NCBI GenBank assembly: GCA_029068665.1
Contig: JAIECC010000383.1
Span: forward strand, 1-6,847
Direction of reading: 5' to 3'
Length of the DNA: 6,847 nt
Source: Lachnospiraceae bacterium
Lineage (GTDB): Bacteria; Bacillota; Clostridia; Lachnospirales; Lachnospiraceae
Shown here: positions 1-6,687 of the stretch, in pieces
Layout of the letters: every line of letters begins with the position of its first letter
Numbering within the stretch: position 1 is the stretch's first letter
Made by a program: the position numbers and the translations under genes
Notes under the pieces: generated by a model
Seen by the model: only the letters and a program-made list of their open reading frames with translations
Databases searched by the model: none
What the model was told of the DNA's origin: nothing

Positions 1-897
1 GAGATTAATCAGGTGGTAAAAGGAAAAGAAGAAGTTGTCCGTAAGGTACTGGCAGCGATGCTGGCAGAAGGACATATTCTGCTGGAAGATATACCGGGAG
101 TGGGAAAAACCACTCTGGCCATGACCATTGCCAAGTCAATGTCCATGGATTATAAGCGGACACAGTTCACACCGGATGTTCTGCCAAGTGATATTTTAGG
201 ATTTTCCATGTATAATAGTCAGACAAAAGAGTTTGAATACAAACCGGGCTCGATTTTTTGTAATTTGTTTCTGGCTGATGAAATCAACCGGACCTCACCG
301 AAGACACAATCTGCTTTGTTGGAGGTCATGGAAGAAGGAAATGTTACCGTTGATGGTGTGACCAGACAGCTGTCCACACCGTTTACCGTAATTGCTACGG
401 AAAATCCCATTGGATCTGCCGGTACCCAGATGCTTCCGGAGTCCCAGCTGGACCGTTTTATGGTCTGTCTTTCCATGGGATATCCATCACATGAGGATGC
501 AGTAGAGATTTTGAAAGGAAATGCATCCAAACCATTATCCCATGTGAAAGCCGTGATTACCAGAGAAGAATTTGCCGATCTGCAGAAGCAGGTAAATGAT
601 TTATTTGTACATGAGATGATATACGGTTATATTACGACCTTAGTGGAGAAAACCAGAGAGAGCGAGTTTGTAAGTCTGGGTGCCAGTCCCCGGGGCAGTA
701 TTGCCCTGCTTCGCATGTCAAAGGCGATTGCCTTTATGCGGGGCAGTGAATTTGTGTCACCGGAGGATGTGGAAGCAGTCTTTACGGATACTCTGGGCCA
801 TCGGGTAAAAATCAATACAAAGGCCAAGGCAGCAGGACTGGATACCAATGCTGTCTTAAGGAAAATCTTTAATAGTGTGGAAGCACCAAGGACCTAG
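1..897 (+). CDS. MoxR-family AAA+ ATPase (5' end cut by window edge)
   Basis: This is a cytoplasmic AAA+ ATPase of the MoxR family, thought to act as a chaperone-like remodeler for partners carrying vWA or DUF58 domains. The reading frame is open from base 1 (E-I-N-Q before the GTG at 13), and the first visible residues match the conserved region just before Walker A. The true start therefore lies upstream and the GTG at 13 is not it; roughly 30-40 residues are missing, judging from the family. Numbering from that GTG, Walker A is PGVGKT (28-33) and Walker B is LFLADE (85-90). Sensor 1 is in ATENPIG (N131), the arginine finger is in LPESQLDRF (R148) and sensor 2 is in GASPRG (R227). All catalytic motifs are intact. 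The C-terminal helical lid is complete and ends at TAG 895-897. The DUF58 gene follows after 85 nt, the usual partner order. Family assignment is very secure; the physiological client is unknown. Confidence 0.96.
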   Translation, partial: EINQVVKGKEEVVRKVLAAMLAEGHILLEDIPGVGKTTLAMTIAKSMSMDYKRTQFTPDVLPSDILGFSMYNSQTKEFEYKPGSIFCNLFLADEINRTSPKTQSALLEVMEEGNVTVDGVTRQLSTPFTVIATENPIGSAGTQMLPESQLDRFMVCLSMGYPSHEDAVEILKGNASKPLSHVKAVITREEFADLQKQVNDLFVHEMIYGYITTLVEKTRESEFVSLGASPRGSIALLRMSKAIAFMRGSEFVSPEDVEAVFTDTLGHRVKINTKAKAAGLDTNAVLRKIFNSVEAPRT

Positions 898-968
898 CAG
901 GAATAAGCAAATGCTGCCCAATGCCAAAAAGAGGAAGGGGCAGATAACATACGATAATTAGAAGCATT

Positions 969-975
969 GGAAAGG
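969..975 (+). promoter_or_regulatory. Ribosome binding site of the DUF58 gene
   Basis: The sequence GGAAAGG ends 7 nt before the ATG at 983. It is the only good Shine-Dalgarno match near this start and supports it. The rest of the 85-nt gap (898-982) shows no convincing -35/-10 pair and no terminator, so read-through from the MoxR gene is likely. Confidence 0.7.
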
Positions 976-982
976 AAACGGG

Positions 983-2053
983 ATGATAAAAAGAATCCTC
1001 CGAATAATTGGATATTTCATATTATTTGCTGTCAATGCAGGTTTATTATGGTTTTTTCATAGTTTTCTGAATCTGACCATTATGGCAGTCATGGTATTTC
1101 TTCCCGTTTTGAGTATCCTTGGAACCAAATGGGTTTCGGACCATCTGGAGATTCAGTGGGAGGGGCCTTATGAAAGCATGAATAAAGGGGAGGAGTTTCT
1201 GGTATATTGCCGGATACAGAATCCCACCTGGCTGGGGATTATGAATGGAAATCTGAAGATGGTGGTATCCAATCTGTTTTATGGAACCGGAAGAGAGCAT
1301 GAACTACGGGTTCCCATTCGGGCAAAAAAAGGACAGACGATTACGTATCCGGTTGTGGTTTCTCAATGCGGGATGGTTGAATTCCGGATACAGTCGGTAG
1401 TGCTGGAAGATTTTCTTGGATTTTCTGCTTTTCGCAGGGAGTTTCCGACTCCTTATGTTGCAGTAATCCTTCCCAATAAGGAAGCGGAAGTAGAAGCGGA
1501 TATGGACGGATATACTCTGGGTATGGAAGAGGTAGAGGAGAGTACAAAAAAGGGCTCAGATTTCTCGGAGGTTCAGGATGTACGGGAATACCAGCCGGGA
1601 GATAAAATGCAGAATATTCACTGGAAGCTTTCGGTAAAGAAGGATATCTTGATGGTAAAGGAACGGGTCAGCATGTCCTCCAGGCAGTTGTTTTTAGTCT
1701 TGGAGCTTCATGACAATGAAGATGGACTGCTGGAGGAAATTCTGGATTGTACCTATGGAATTGCCTTGCTGATGCTAAAAAATCAATTACCCCTGTCTCT
1801 GGTCTGGTGGAGTGTGGCCCAGCAAGAGCTTGTAATCTGGAAGGTTGACTATGGGGAGCAGTTAGAGGAAGGCTTCCGTATGATGTATTATGATAAATTA
1901 TATGACGAACAGAAATTAGGAAAAGAGATGTTTCAAATGCTTCGGGGAAGCGACACCCAATTCCTGTGGGTTGGAAACCGGAATTTTGGTGTTGGAGATT
2001 CTCTGATGGAGTATGGAACAGGTGCAGGAGTATTCTATGGGGTTCTTTCATAA
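983..2053 (+). CDS. DUF58 domain membrane protein, MoxR partner
   Basis: This 356-residue protein is predicted to be membrane-anchored with its DUF58 domain in the cytoplasm. Two hydrophobic segments near the N-terminus (about residues 8-26 and 29-47) form a hairpin anchor. A beta-rich segment follows (about 55-190). The DUF58 signature is at 200-227: VREYQPGD (200-207), then IHWK (212-215) and a VKE ending at 227. That signature makes the family call secure. In the vWA-like half that follows, the spot where many relatives carry a metal-binding D-x-S-x-S reads E241-L-H243-D-N245, so the metal site appears lost. DUF58 proteins are usually encoded next to MoxR ATPases and are taken to be their adaptors or targets, which fits the gene just upstream. 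The ATG at 983 has a good ribosome binding site. The 3' end overlaps the next gene by 17 nt, which suggests translational coupling. The exact role is unknown. Confidence 0.93.
   Translation: MIKRILRIIGYFILFAVNAGLLWFFHSFLNLTIMAVMVFLPVLSILGTKWVSDHLEIQWEGPYESMNKGEEFLVYCRIQNPTWLGIMNGNLKMVVSNLFYGTGREHELRVPIRAKKGQTITYPVVVSQCGMVEFRIQSVVLEDFLGFSAFRREFPTPYVAVILPNKEAEVEADMDGYTLGMEEVEESTKKGSDFSEVQDVREYQPGDKMQNIHWKLSVKKDILMVKERVSMSSRQLFLVLELHDNEDGLLEEILDCTYGIALLMLKNQLPLSLVWWSVAQQELVIWKVDYGEQLEEGFRMMYYDKLYDEQKLGKEMFQMLRGSDTQFLWVGNRNFGVGDSLMEYGTGAGVFYGVLS
2026..2030 (+). promoter_or_regulatory. Ribosome binding site that decides the transglutaminase start
   Basis: AGGAG lies inside the end of the DUF58 gene, 6 nt before the ATG at 2037. 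The earlier in-frame ATG at 2013 has only a GGAG one base away, which is too close to work. The ATG at 2037 is therefore the better start, shortening the longest open frame by 8 residues and giving a 17-nt overlap with the preceding gene. Confidence 0.8.
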
Positions 2054-4613
2054 GAAAAAAGTGAATACAGATATCCGGTTATCGGACGGCATTGTAATGA
2101 AGCAGCCGCTGCAGATGGAGACCAGCAGCTGGCTTCGGAACTGTATGGTAAAGAGCCTTCTGGTATTCAGTGTGGTGTTTGGAAGTATCGGCTGCTTTTT
2201 AAGCAGCTTTGATTTAGAGTATTATGTGCTTCCTGCTGCAGTGATTTTATTTGCCATGGCTTTACTGTTTACCACCATTTATTATCGCGGATGGATTATG
2301 GATGTGGCATATATTTTATTTTTCATCCTGTTTGTTTTCATGGTACGGGGACTTCAGATATATATTAACAGTGGATATTATCTGATTATCAACCGTATTT
2401 TTGAAACGGTGGAGGCATATTTTGATTTGCCCGGCATGCAGTATTATGAGATTTCCGCAAGTAATGAAGTCTTGGCAGTTTCCGTGATTACAATTTTTGT
2501 AGGTACGGTAATGATGATTGTAGGGAACGTGATTATTTCTCGTACCATGAATGTATGGCTCCTGCTGGCAATGACAGGATCTTTATGGATTCTTCCTATG
2601 TATTTTCGTTTGGAACCGGATGCTTTTTATGTGATTCTTTTGATAACCGGATATATTGCAGTCTGGTCCATTCGAAGCAGTGGCGCCTATGGCATGGACC
2701 GGAAGCACAGGGATTACAAATGGAAGGATAAAAAGGGAAAGAAGCTTCGCATCTGGTACATGCAGGATGCGGCTACCATGCTGCAGGGCATGGGGGTTTT
2801 TGTTATTGCTGTAATCCTGTTATATGGTATGACAGCCATGCTTGGCGGGAAGGATACCTTTAATATTCGTTATAAACAAAATCCGTATAAGGAAGAGTCT
2901 GAAGCTTTCATTCAGGACATTTCTACCAGAGGCTTTTCCTATTTTGACCGGTATGCATCTACCGGTGGCATCAGTGGCGGACAGTTAGGCGGTGTGGGTT
3001 CCGTGCGGCCGGATTATCAGACCGATTTAATTGTTACCTTTACACCATACAGCTATGAGCCGGTTTATCTGAAAGCATTTACCGGTATTGATTATATCTC
3101 ACGAGAATCCAAGTGGACGAATGCTATAGATATAAATGAAAATTACGGATCGAATAAGACAGGCTATGAAGGGGATCTTCTTAAATATCTATGGAATATT
3201 AAATATGATGGATATGGATGGCGTAATGATATATACCCGGAGTTTAGAGCAGATTTTGAAATCGATGAAGCGGCTTTGGGCAGAGGAGTTATGCGGATTC
3301 GAAATGTAGATGGCGCAGTTGCTTATCCATATATTCCGTATTATACAACACCGGGGAGTTTCACAAAGTGGACCCACGCAACTGCCAGATGGAATAACAA
3401 GACTCTTGATGTTGATGAAAGGGATATTGTTTCGGGATATATCGGAAGAAATCAGATAGCAGTTTATGAATATTTTCCATGTTTAGATGAAGAAGCAGTG
3501 CTGGAGCAGATTGAACCGACAAATGATAGACAGGCGGAAGCAGAGCGTCCGATGGTATGGGATGAACAACGGCTTGCAGCAGCAACTATGGAACTGGTAG
3601 ATGGGATGGATGATGTTGCTGTACAGGCGGAAGCATTGTATCTGACTGTACCGGAGGAATGTCGGGATGCTGTTGCAGCAGCAAGTGAAGCAGCCGGGAT
3701 TACAGAAGGAGACAGCAGAGAAGAGATTGTACAGAAGGTAAAAGATTACTTTGAAGCTGAGTTTTTGTATACCACCCGTCCCGGGAAAACGCCTCGTGGA
3801 GAAGATTTTATTACGCACTTTTTGAATACAAAGAAGGGATATTGTGCGCATTTTTCTACAGCAGCTACCATGATTTATCGTTATAACGGAATTCCGGCAC
3901 GATATATTGAAGGCTATGTTATTACTTATGAAGATATCATGAACAGTGATTTGAATGAGGACTATTCGTATGAAAATTTTTATCAGGGAGATTCTCTGCT
4001 GGGTGTAACCGGTGTGGTTGATGTAGAGGTAACCGATGCCAGAGCCCATGCATGGGTGGAGGTATTCGATCCTGTATTCGGATGGAAGCCGGAGGAAGTG
4101 ACAACTGCCGCTATTGCACCGGATGAGGAACTGGAGAGCTTCTGGGATGTATTTGGAGAAGGGAATGAGGATGAAGATTTATTGAATGATAATGGTTTTG
4201 AATTGGGAACCATGGATTTGAATCTGGATGATATTCAGGGAATCTGGATTGGACTGATTATAGTATTGGCATTGTTGCTTCTGGTGTATGGAGGAAAGAA
4301 GGGATATCATAGCTGGAAAAACTATCGATCCTGGCATACAGAGGATTTGAACGAGAATGTCCTTGCATATTATCATATGATAAGTGAAAGACTGAGAAAG
4401 AAGGATTCTCATTATGCACAATGTCCTACCTATCGGAAGCAGTTACGATATATTGCAAATCGCTGTGAGGATTGGAAATGGAATGTGGAACAGTTGGCAG
4501 AATTGCTGGAGACTGCCTGCTATAGCAGGAAGGGAATTTCTGATTTTGACTGTAAGCGGTTAATGCTGGAGCTTGCAGATATTGAAAAGAAGGTGAAAAA
4601 ATGGAAGCATTAA
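2037..4613 (+). CDS. Polytopic membrane protein with extracytoplasmic transglutaminase-like domain (TgpA type)
   Basis: This is an 858-residue protein of the membrane-embedded transglutaminase-like family, related in layout to TgpA. Seven hydrophobic spans are visible at the N-terminus (about 38-58, 62-82, 87-104, 146-167, 172-190, 195-212 and 249-270). A basic loop, rich in K and R, lies between spans 6 and 7. A long extracytoplasmic region (about 271-545) leads to the transglutaminase core. There the nucleophile is C603 in KGYCAHFS and the histidine is H671 in ARAHAWVEV. The usual triad aspartate is replaced by E687 in WKPEEVTTA. A very acidic linker (about 696-732) precedes an eighth span (about 735-755) and a cytoplasmic tail of about 100 residues resembling DUF4129. 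The start at 2037 is chosen for its AGGAG; an ATG at 2013 would add 8 residues. The enzyme could cross-link, hydrolyse or transfer acyl groups on envelope proteins; its substrate is unknown. It overlaps the genes on both sides, consistent with coupled translation. Confidence 0.93.
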   Translation: MGFFHKKKVNTDIRLSDGIVMKQPLQMETSSWLRNCMVKSLLVFSVVFGSIGCFLSSFDLEYYVLPAAVILFAMALLFTTIYYRGWIMDVAYILFFILFVFMVRGLQIYINSGYYLIINRIFETVEAYFDLPGMQYYEISASNEVLAVSVITIFVGTVMMIVGNVIISRTMNVWLLLAMTGSLWILPMYFRLEPDAFYVILLITGYIAVWSIRSSGAYGMDRKHRDYKWKDKKGKKLRIWYMQDAATMLQGMGVFVIAVILLYGMTAMLGGKDTFNIRYKQNPYKEESEAFIQDISTRGFSYFDRYASTGGISGGQLGGVGSVRPDYQTDLIVTFTPYSYEPVYLKAFTGIDYISRESKWTNAIDINENYGSNKTGYEGDLLKYLWNIKYDGYGWRNDIYPEFRADFEIDEAALGRGVMRIRNVDGAVAYPYIPYYTTPGSFTKWTHATARWNNKTLDVDERDIVSGYIGRNQIAVYEYFPCLDEEAVLEQIEPTNDRQAEAERPMVWDEQRLAAATMELVDGMDDVAVQAEALYLTVPEECRDAVAAASEAAGITEGDSREEIVQKVKDYFEAEFLYTTRPGKTPRGEDFITHFLNTKKGYCAHFSTAATMIYRYNGIPARYIEGYVITYEDIMNSDLNEDYSYENFYQGDSLLGVTGVVDVEVTDARAHAWVEVFDPVFGWKPEEVTTAAIAPDEELESFWDVFGEGNEDEDLLNDNGFELGTMDLNLDDIQGIWIGLIIVLALLLLVYGGKKGYHSWKNYRSWHTEDLNENVLAYYHMISERLRKKDSHYAQCPTYRKQLRYIANRCEDWKWNVEQLAELLETACYSRKGISDFDCKRLMLELADIEKKVKKWKH
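4590..4595 (+). promoter_or_regulatory. Ribosome binding site of the M18 aminopeptidase gene
   Basis: AAGGTG sits 5 nt before the ATG at 4601, within the last codons of the transglutaminase gene. It supports this start and the 13-nt overlap of the two genes. Confidence 0.7.
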
Positions 4614-5905
4614 CAAGAGTCATACAGGAAGGAGTAACAGCTTTTCATGCTGCTGCTTACGTAAAGGATGAATTGCTGCAGTGTGGATTTCAGGAATTAG
4701 CCTATGGAGAGGAATGGCAGGTTGAGCAGGGAAAGCAGTATGTGCTTATTCCATATCCGTCGATGCTGATTGCTATAAGTATTGGGGAATTAAAGGAAGA
4801 GACTGCTTTGCGGCTGGCAGCAGCCCATACGGATTCCCCATGTCTAAAGATAAAGTCCAATCCGGAATTACCGAGTAATTACTATATACGTATGAATGTA
4901 GAGCCATATGGCGGTCTTTTGAAAAATACCTGGTTTGACCGGCCTTTGGGAATTGCAGGAAAGGTGGTTTTAAAAGGTGGAGATGTATTTCATCCACAGA
5001 TACGCTATATCAAGTCAGAACAGGCAGTTTGTATTATTCCTTCCTTAGCGCCTCATTTGGCAAAAGGAATGGATAAAAAGGAAATGAATGTACAGCAGGA
5101 GTTCATTCCGATTGCCGGTTTATATGGCCTTGGGACAGAAGGAAATACAGCAGATTCGAAAGGTGATTTTTTATTAGCATACTTAGAACGGATGTGGGAA
5201 ATCAAAAAGGATGAAATCCTGGATTATGATTTATATCTGTATAACCCGGAACAGCCGGAAGCTGTGGGTATAGAAGGAGAGTTAATCAGTGCACCGAGAA
5301 TTGATAATTTGGCATCCGTTGCCGCCCTTATGGAAGCAATGAAAATCATAGGGAATCATAAGCATAACAATGTTGCCGTAGCGGCAATGTTTGATAATGA
5401 AGAAATCGGAAGCCGTTCTAAGCAGGGTGCAGATTCTATACTGTTACAACAGGTATTACAGAAGCTGGGTATGGCATTGGGGATGAAAGATCTCCGGTGG
5501 AATGACATTGTGGCAAAGGGATTTTTATTGTCTCTGGATGGGGCTCAGGGCTATCACCCCAACTATCCGGATAAAAGCGATCCTACCAATCCGGTTTATC
5601 TGGGGCGGGGACCGGTGATTAAAACCAGTGCCAGCCAGCGGTATCTGTCGGATAGTCAGGCTTCGGCTATTATAAAAGCATTATGTCAGTATGCCGGCGT
5701 GTCATGGCAGCAGCAGGTGAACCGTTCCGGTATGCCGGGAGGGCAGACCTTGGGGCCGATTTTGTCCTCTTATCTTCCGATGCTGGGCGCAGATGTAGGT
5801 ATCCCAATGCTTGCCATGCATTCAGCAAGAGAATTGGCCGCCAGGGAGGATTATAAAGGGCTTGTAGCATTAGCAAAAGCGTTTTATCAGTATGATGTTG
5901 AATGA
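4601..5905 (+). CDS. M18-family metallo-aminopeptidase (probable aminopeptidase 2 type)
   Basis: This 434-residue protein is full length for bacterial M18 enzymes, cytoplasmic di-zinc aminopeptidases that remove N-terminal residues (often acidic or neutral) from peptides and form large tetrahedral dodecamers. The metal and catalytic residues are all visible. They are H76 in AAHTDSP, D235 in APRIDNL, E267/E268 in FDNEEIGS, D313 in SLDGAQ and H407 in AMHSARE; H319 in HPNY is also conserved. There is no signal peptide or membrane segment. Two family blocks differ from the usual form: the 'DMAHA' block reads D-G-A-Q-G (313-317), and the usual 'D...GSTIG' block reads G-M-P-G-G-Q-T-L-G (377-385). 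The metal ligands are untouched, so activity is expected. The ATG at 4601 overlaps the end of the transglutaminase gene, so co-translation is likely. A cytoplasmic peptidase next to an envelope transglutaminase may be simple operon sharing or may reflect use of released peptides; the sequence does not settle this. Confidence 0.95.
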   Translation: MEALTRVIQEGVTAFHAAAYVKDELLQCGFQELAYGEEWQVEQGKQYVLIPYPSMLIAISIGELKEETALRLAAAHTDSPCLKIKSNPELPSNYYIRMNVEPYGGLLKNTWFDRPLGIAGKVVLKGGDVFHPQIRYIKSEQAVCIIPSLAPHLAKGMDKKEMNVQQEFIPIAGLYGLGTEGNTADSKGDFLLAYLERMWEIKKDEILDYDLYLYNPEQPEAVGIEGELISAPRIDNLASVAALMEAMKIIGNHKHNNVAVAAMFDNEEIGSRSKQGADSILLQQVLQKLGMALGMKDLRWNDIVAKGFLLSLDGAQGYHPNYPDKSDPTNPVYLGRGPVIKTSASQRYLSDSQASAIIKALCQYAGVSWQQQVNRSGMPGGQTLGPILSSYLPMLGADVGIPMLAMHSARELAAREDYKGLVALAKAFYQYDVE

Positions 5906-5919
5906 TACGGACGAATTAT

Positions 5920-5923
5920 AGGA
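5920..5923 (+). promoter_or_regulatory. Weak ribosome binding site of the nuclease-like gene
   Basis: AGGA lies 8 nt before the ATG at 5932, in the 26-nt gap after the aminopeptidase gene. It is a modest match. No promoter is seen in the gap, so the gene probably depends on upstream transcription. Confidence 0.5.
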
Positions 5924-5931
5924 CTTGAAAC

Positions 5932-6600
5932 ATGAAGGAACATAAAACAACAAATGAGAATCAGGAGTTCGAAGCAGAAATACGGCAGATGAGGGAGCTT
6001 CAGGGGAAAATAAAAAGCTTTAGAAAAGGTGGAGCAAAGAATCCGGATACCGGAAGGATTCCGAAGAAAAGCAAAAAAATGCCTGTGGCAGCAGGTATGC
6101 TTATTGTCATTGTGCTGTGTCTGTTCTTATGGATCCGATACCGGATACCAACAGGACTTTATTCTGCCAATCCACAGTTGGAAGCGGTAGAACTGGTTCG
6201 GGTAGTGGATGGAGATACTATCATTGTTAAATATAAGGATGAAGAAGTAAGGGTCCGGTTATTGACCGTGAATTGTCAGGAATCCGTACATCCGGATGCA
6301 GAACGGAATAATGCAGAGGGGGAAGCTGCAAGTGCATTTACGAAAGAGTATCTGGCAGATTATCCTATCTTGTATCTGCAATTTGATGAAGCATTGTATG
6401 ACCGTTATGACCGCCTGCTGGCGTATGTCTGGCTGGAAGATGAGGTTTCGCTTGATTCAAAGAAGGATGTAGAGCAGTATATGTTCAATGCTATTTTGCT
6501 AGAGGAAGGCTATGCAGAGACCGTAGTCTATGAACCAAATCATCGTTATGCCCAGTGGTTTTATGAAATTGAGGAGCAGGCAGCTAAAAATCAAAAATAA
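5932..6600 (+). CDS. Membrane-anchored staphylococcal-nuclease-like (thermonuclease family) protein
   Basis: This 222-residue protein has a polar, charged N-terminal stretch (1-45) with a possible amphipathic or coiled-coil part at about 11-32. A basic cluster (KKSKK, 45-49) comes next, then one hydrophobic span (about 51-68). The basic side suggests an N-in signal anchor with the nuclease domain (about 84-213) outside the cell. SNase motifs are in order: VVDGDT with D93 and D95, then R109 in VRVRLL, E117 in NCQES, and R161 in DRYDRLLAYVW. The segment NAILLEEGYAE (187-197) closes the fold. R109, E117 and R161 match the three catalytic residues R35, E43 and R87 of staphylococcal nuclease. Calcium ligand D40 is replaced by N114 and the usual P42 by Q116. 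Asn at this site occurs in other family members, so activity on DNA or RNA at the cell surface is plausible but unproven. It is the last gene before the terminator. Confidence 0.9.
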   Translation: MKEHKTTNENQEFEAEIRQMRELQGKIKSFRKGGAKNPDTGRIPKKSKKMPVAAGMLIVIVLCLFLWIRYRIPTGLYSANPQLEAVELVRVVDGDTIIVKYKDEEVRVRLLTVNCQESVHPDAERNNAEGEAASAFTKEYLADYPILYLQFDEALYDRYDRLLAYVWLEDEVSLDSKKDVEQYMFNAILLEEGYAETVVYEPNHRYAQWFYEIEEQAAKNQK

Positions 6601-6653
6601 AAAACAATGGGTATTCATCCGTTTATTGAATGAGGATGAGTACCCATTGTTTT
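6601..6653. terminator. Bidirectional intrinsic terminator between converging genes
   Basis: Arms 6601-6620 and 6634-6653 pair over 20 positions with a single G-U (or C-A in the leftward transcript), around a 13-nt loop (6621-6633). For rightward transcripts the hairpin begins right after the stop codon of the nuclease-like gene and ends in only TTTT. For leftward transcripts it is followed by a strong T-rich tract formed by the complement of the A-rich end of that gene (about 6586-6600). It therefore should stop transcription from both sides. Confidence 0.9.
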
Positions 6654-6687
6654 AAGAAAAAATGGATTCTACATAGTGTTGCGAAGC

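Noticed and set aside
13..15. GTG as the start codon of the MoxR gene
   Set aside because: The frame is open to base 1 and the upstream residues continue the conserved family sequence. No ribosome binding site precedes it, so the gene is simply cut by the window edge.
914..943. A hairpin (CTGCCC pairing with GGGCAG) in the MoxR-DUF58 gap
   Set aside because: The stem has only 6 pairs with an 18-nt loop and no T-run after it, so it is not a credible terminator or riboswitch.
911..961. A 16-codon open frame in the gap between the MoxR and DUF58 genes
   Set aside because: It has no ribosome binding site and is too short to judge. A frame of this size is expected by chance.
2947..2966. Inverted repeat ACCGGTA / TACCGGT within the transglutaminase gene
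   Set aside because: A 7-bp stem inside coding sequence, with no regulatory context. Likely a by-product of the encoded residues.
3483..4049. A long minus-strand open frame (188 codons) inside the transglutaminase gene
   Set aside because: It lies wholly opposite a well-conserved gene, its product is an unnatural Cys/Ile/Ser-rich string without recognisable motifs, and it has no supporting signals.
4516..4529. Perfect 14-bp palindrome CCTGCTATAGCAGG about 70 nt before the aminopeptidase start
   Set aside because: It resembles an operator, but one such palindrome is expected roughly by chance in a window this size. It lies inside coding sequence, and no promoter elements were seen beside it.
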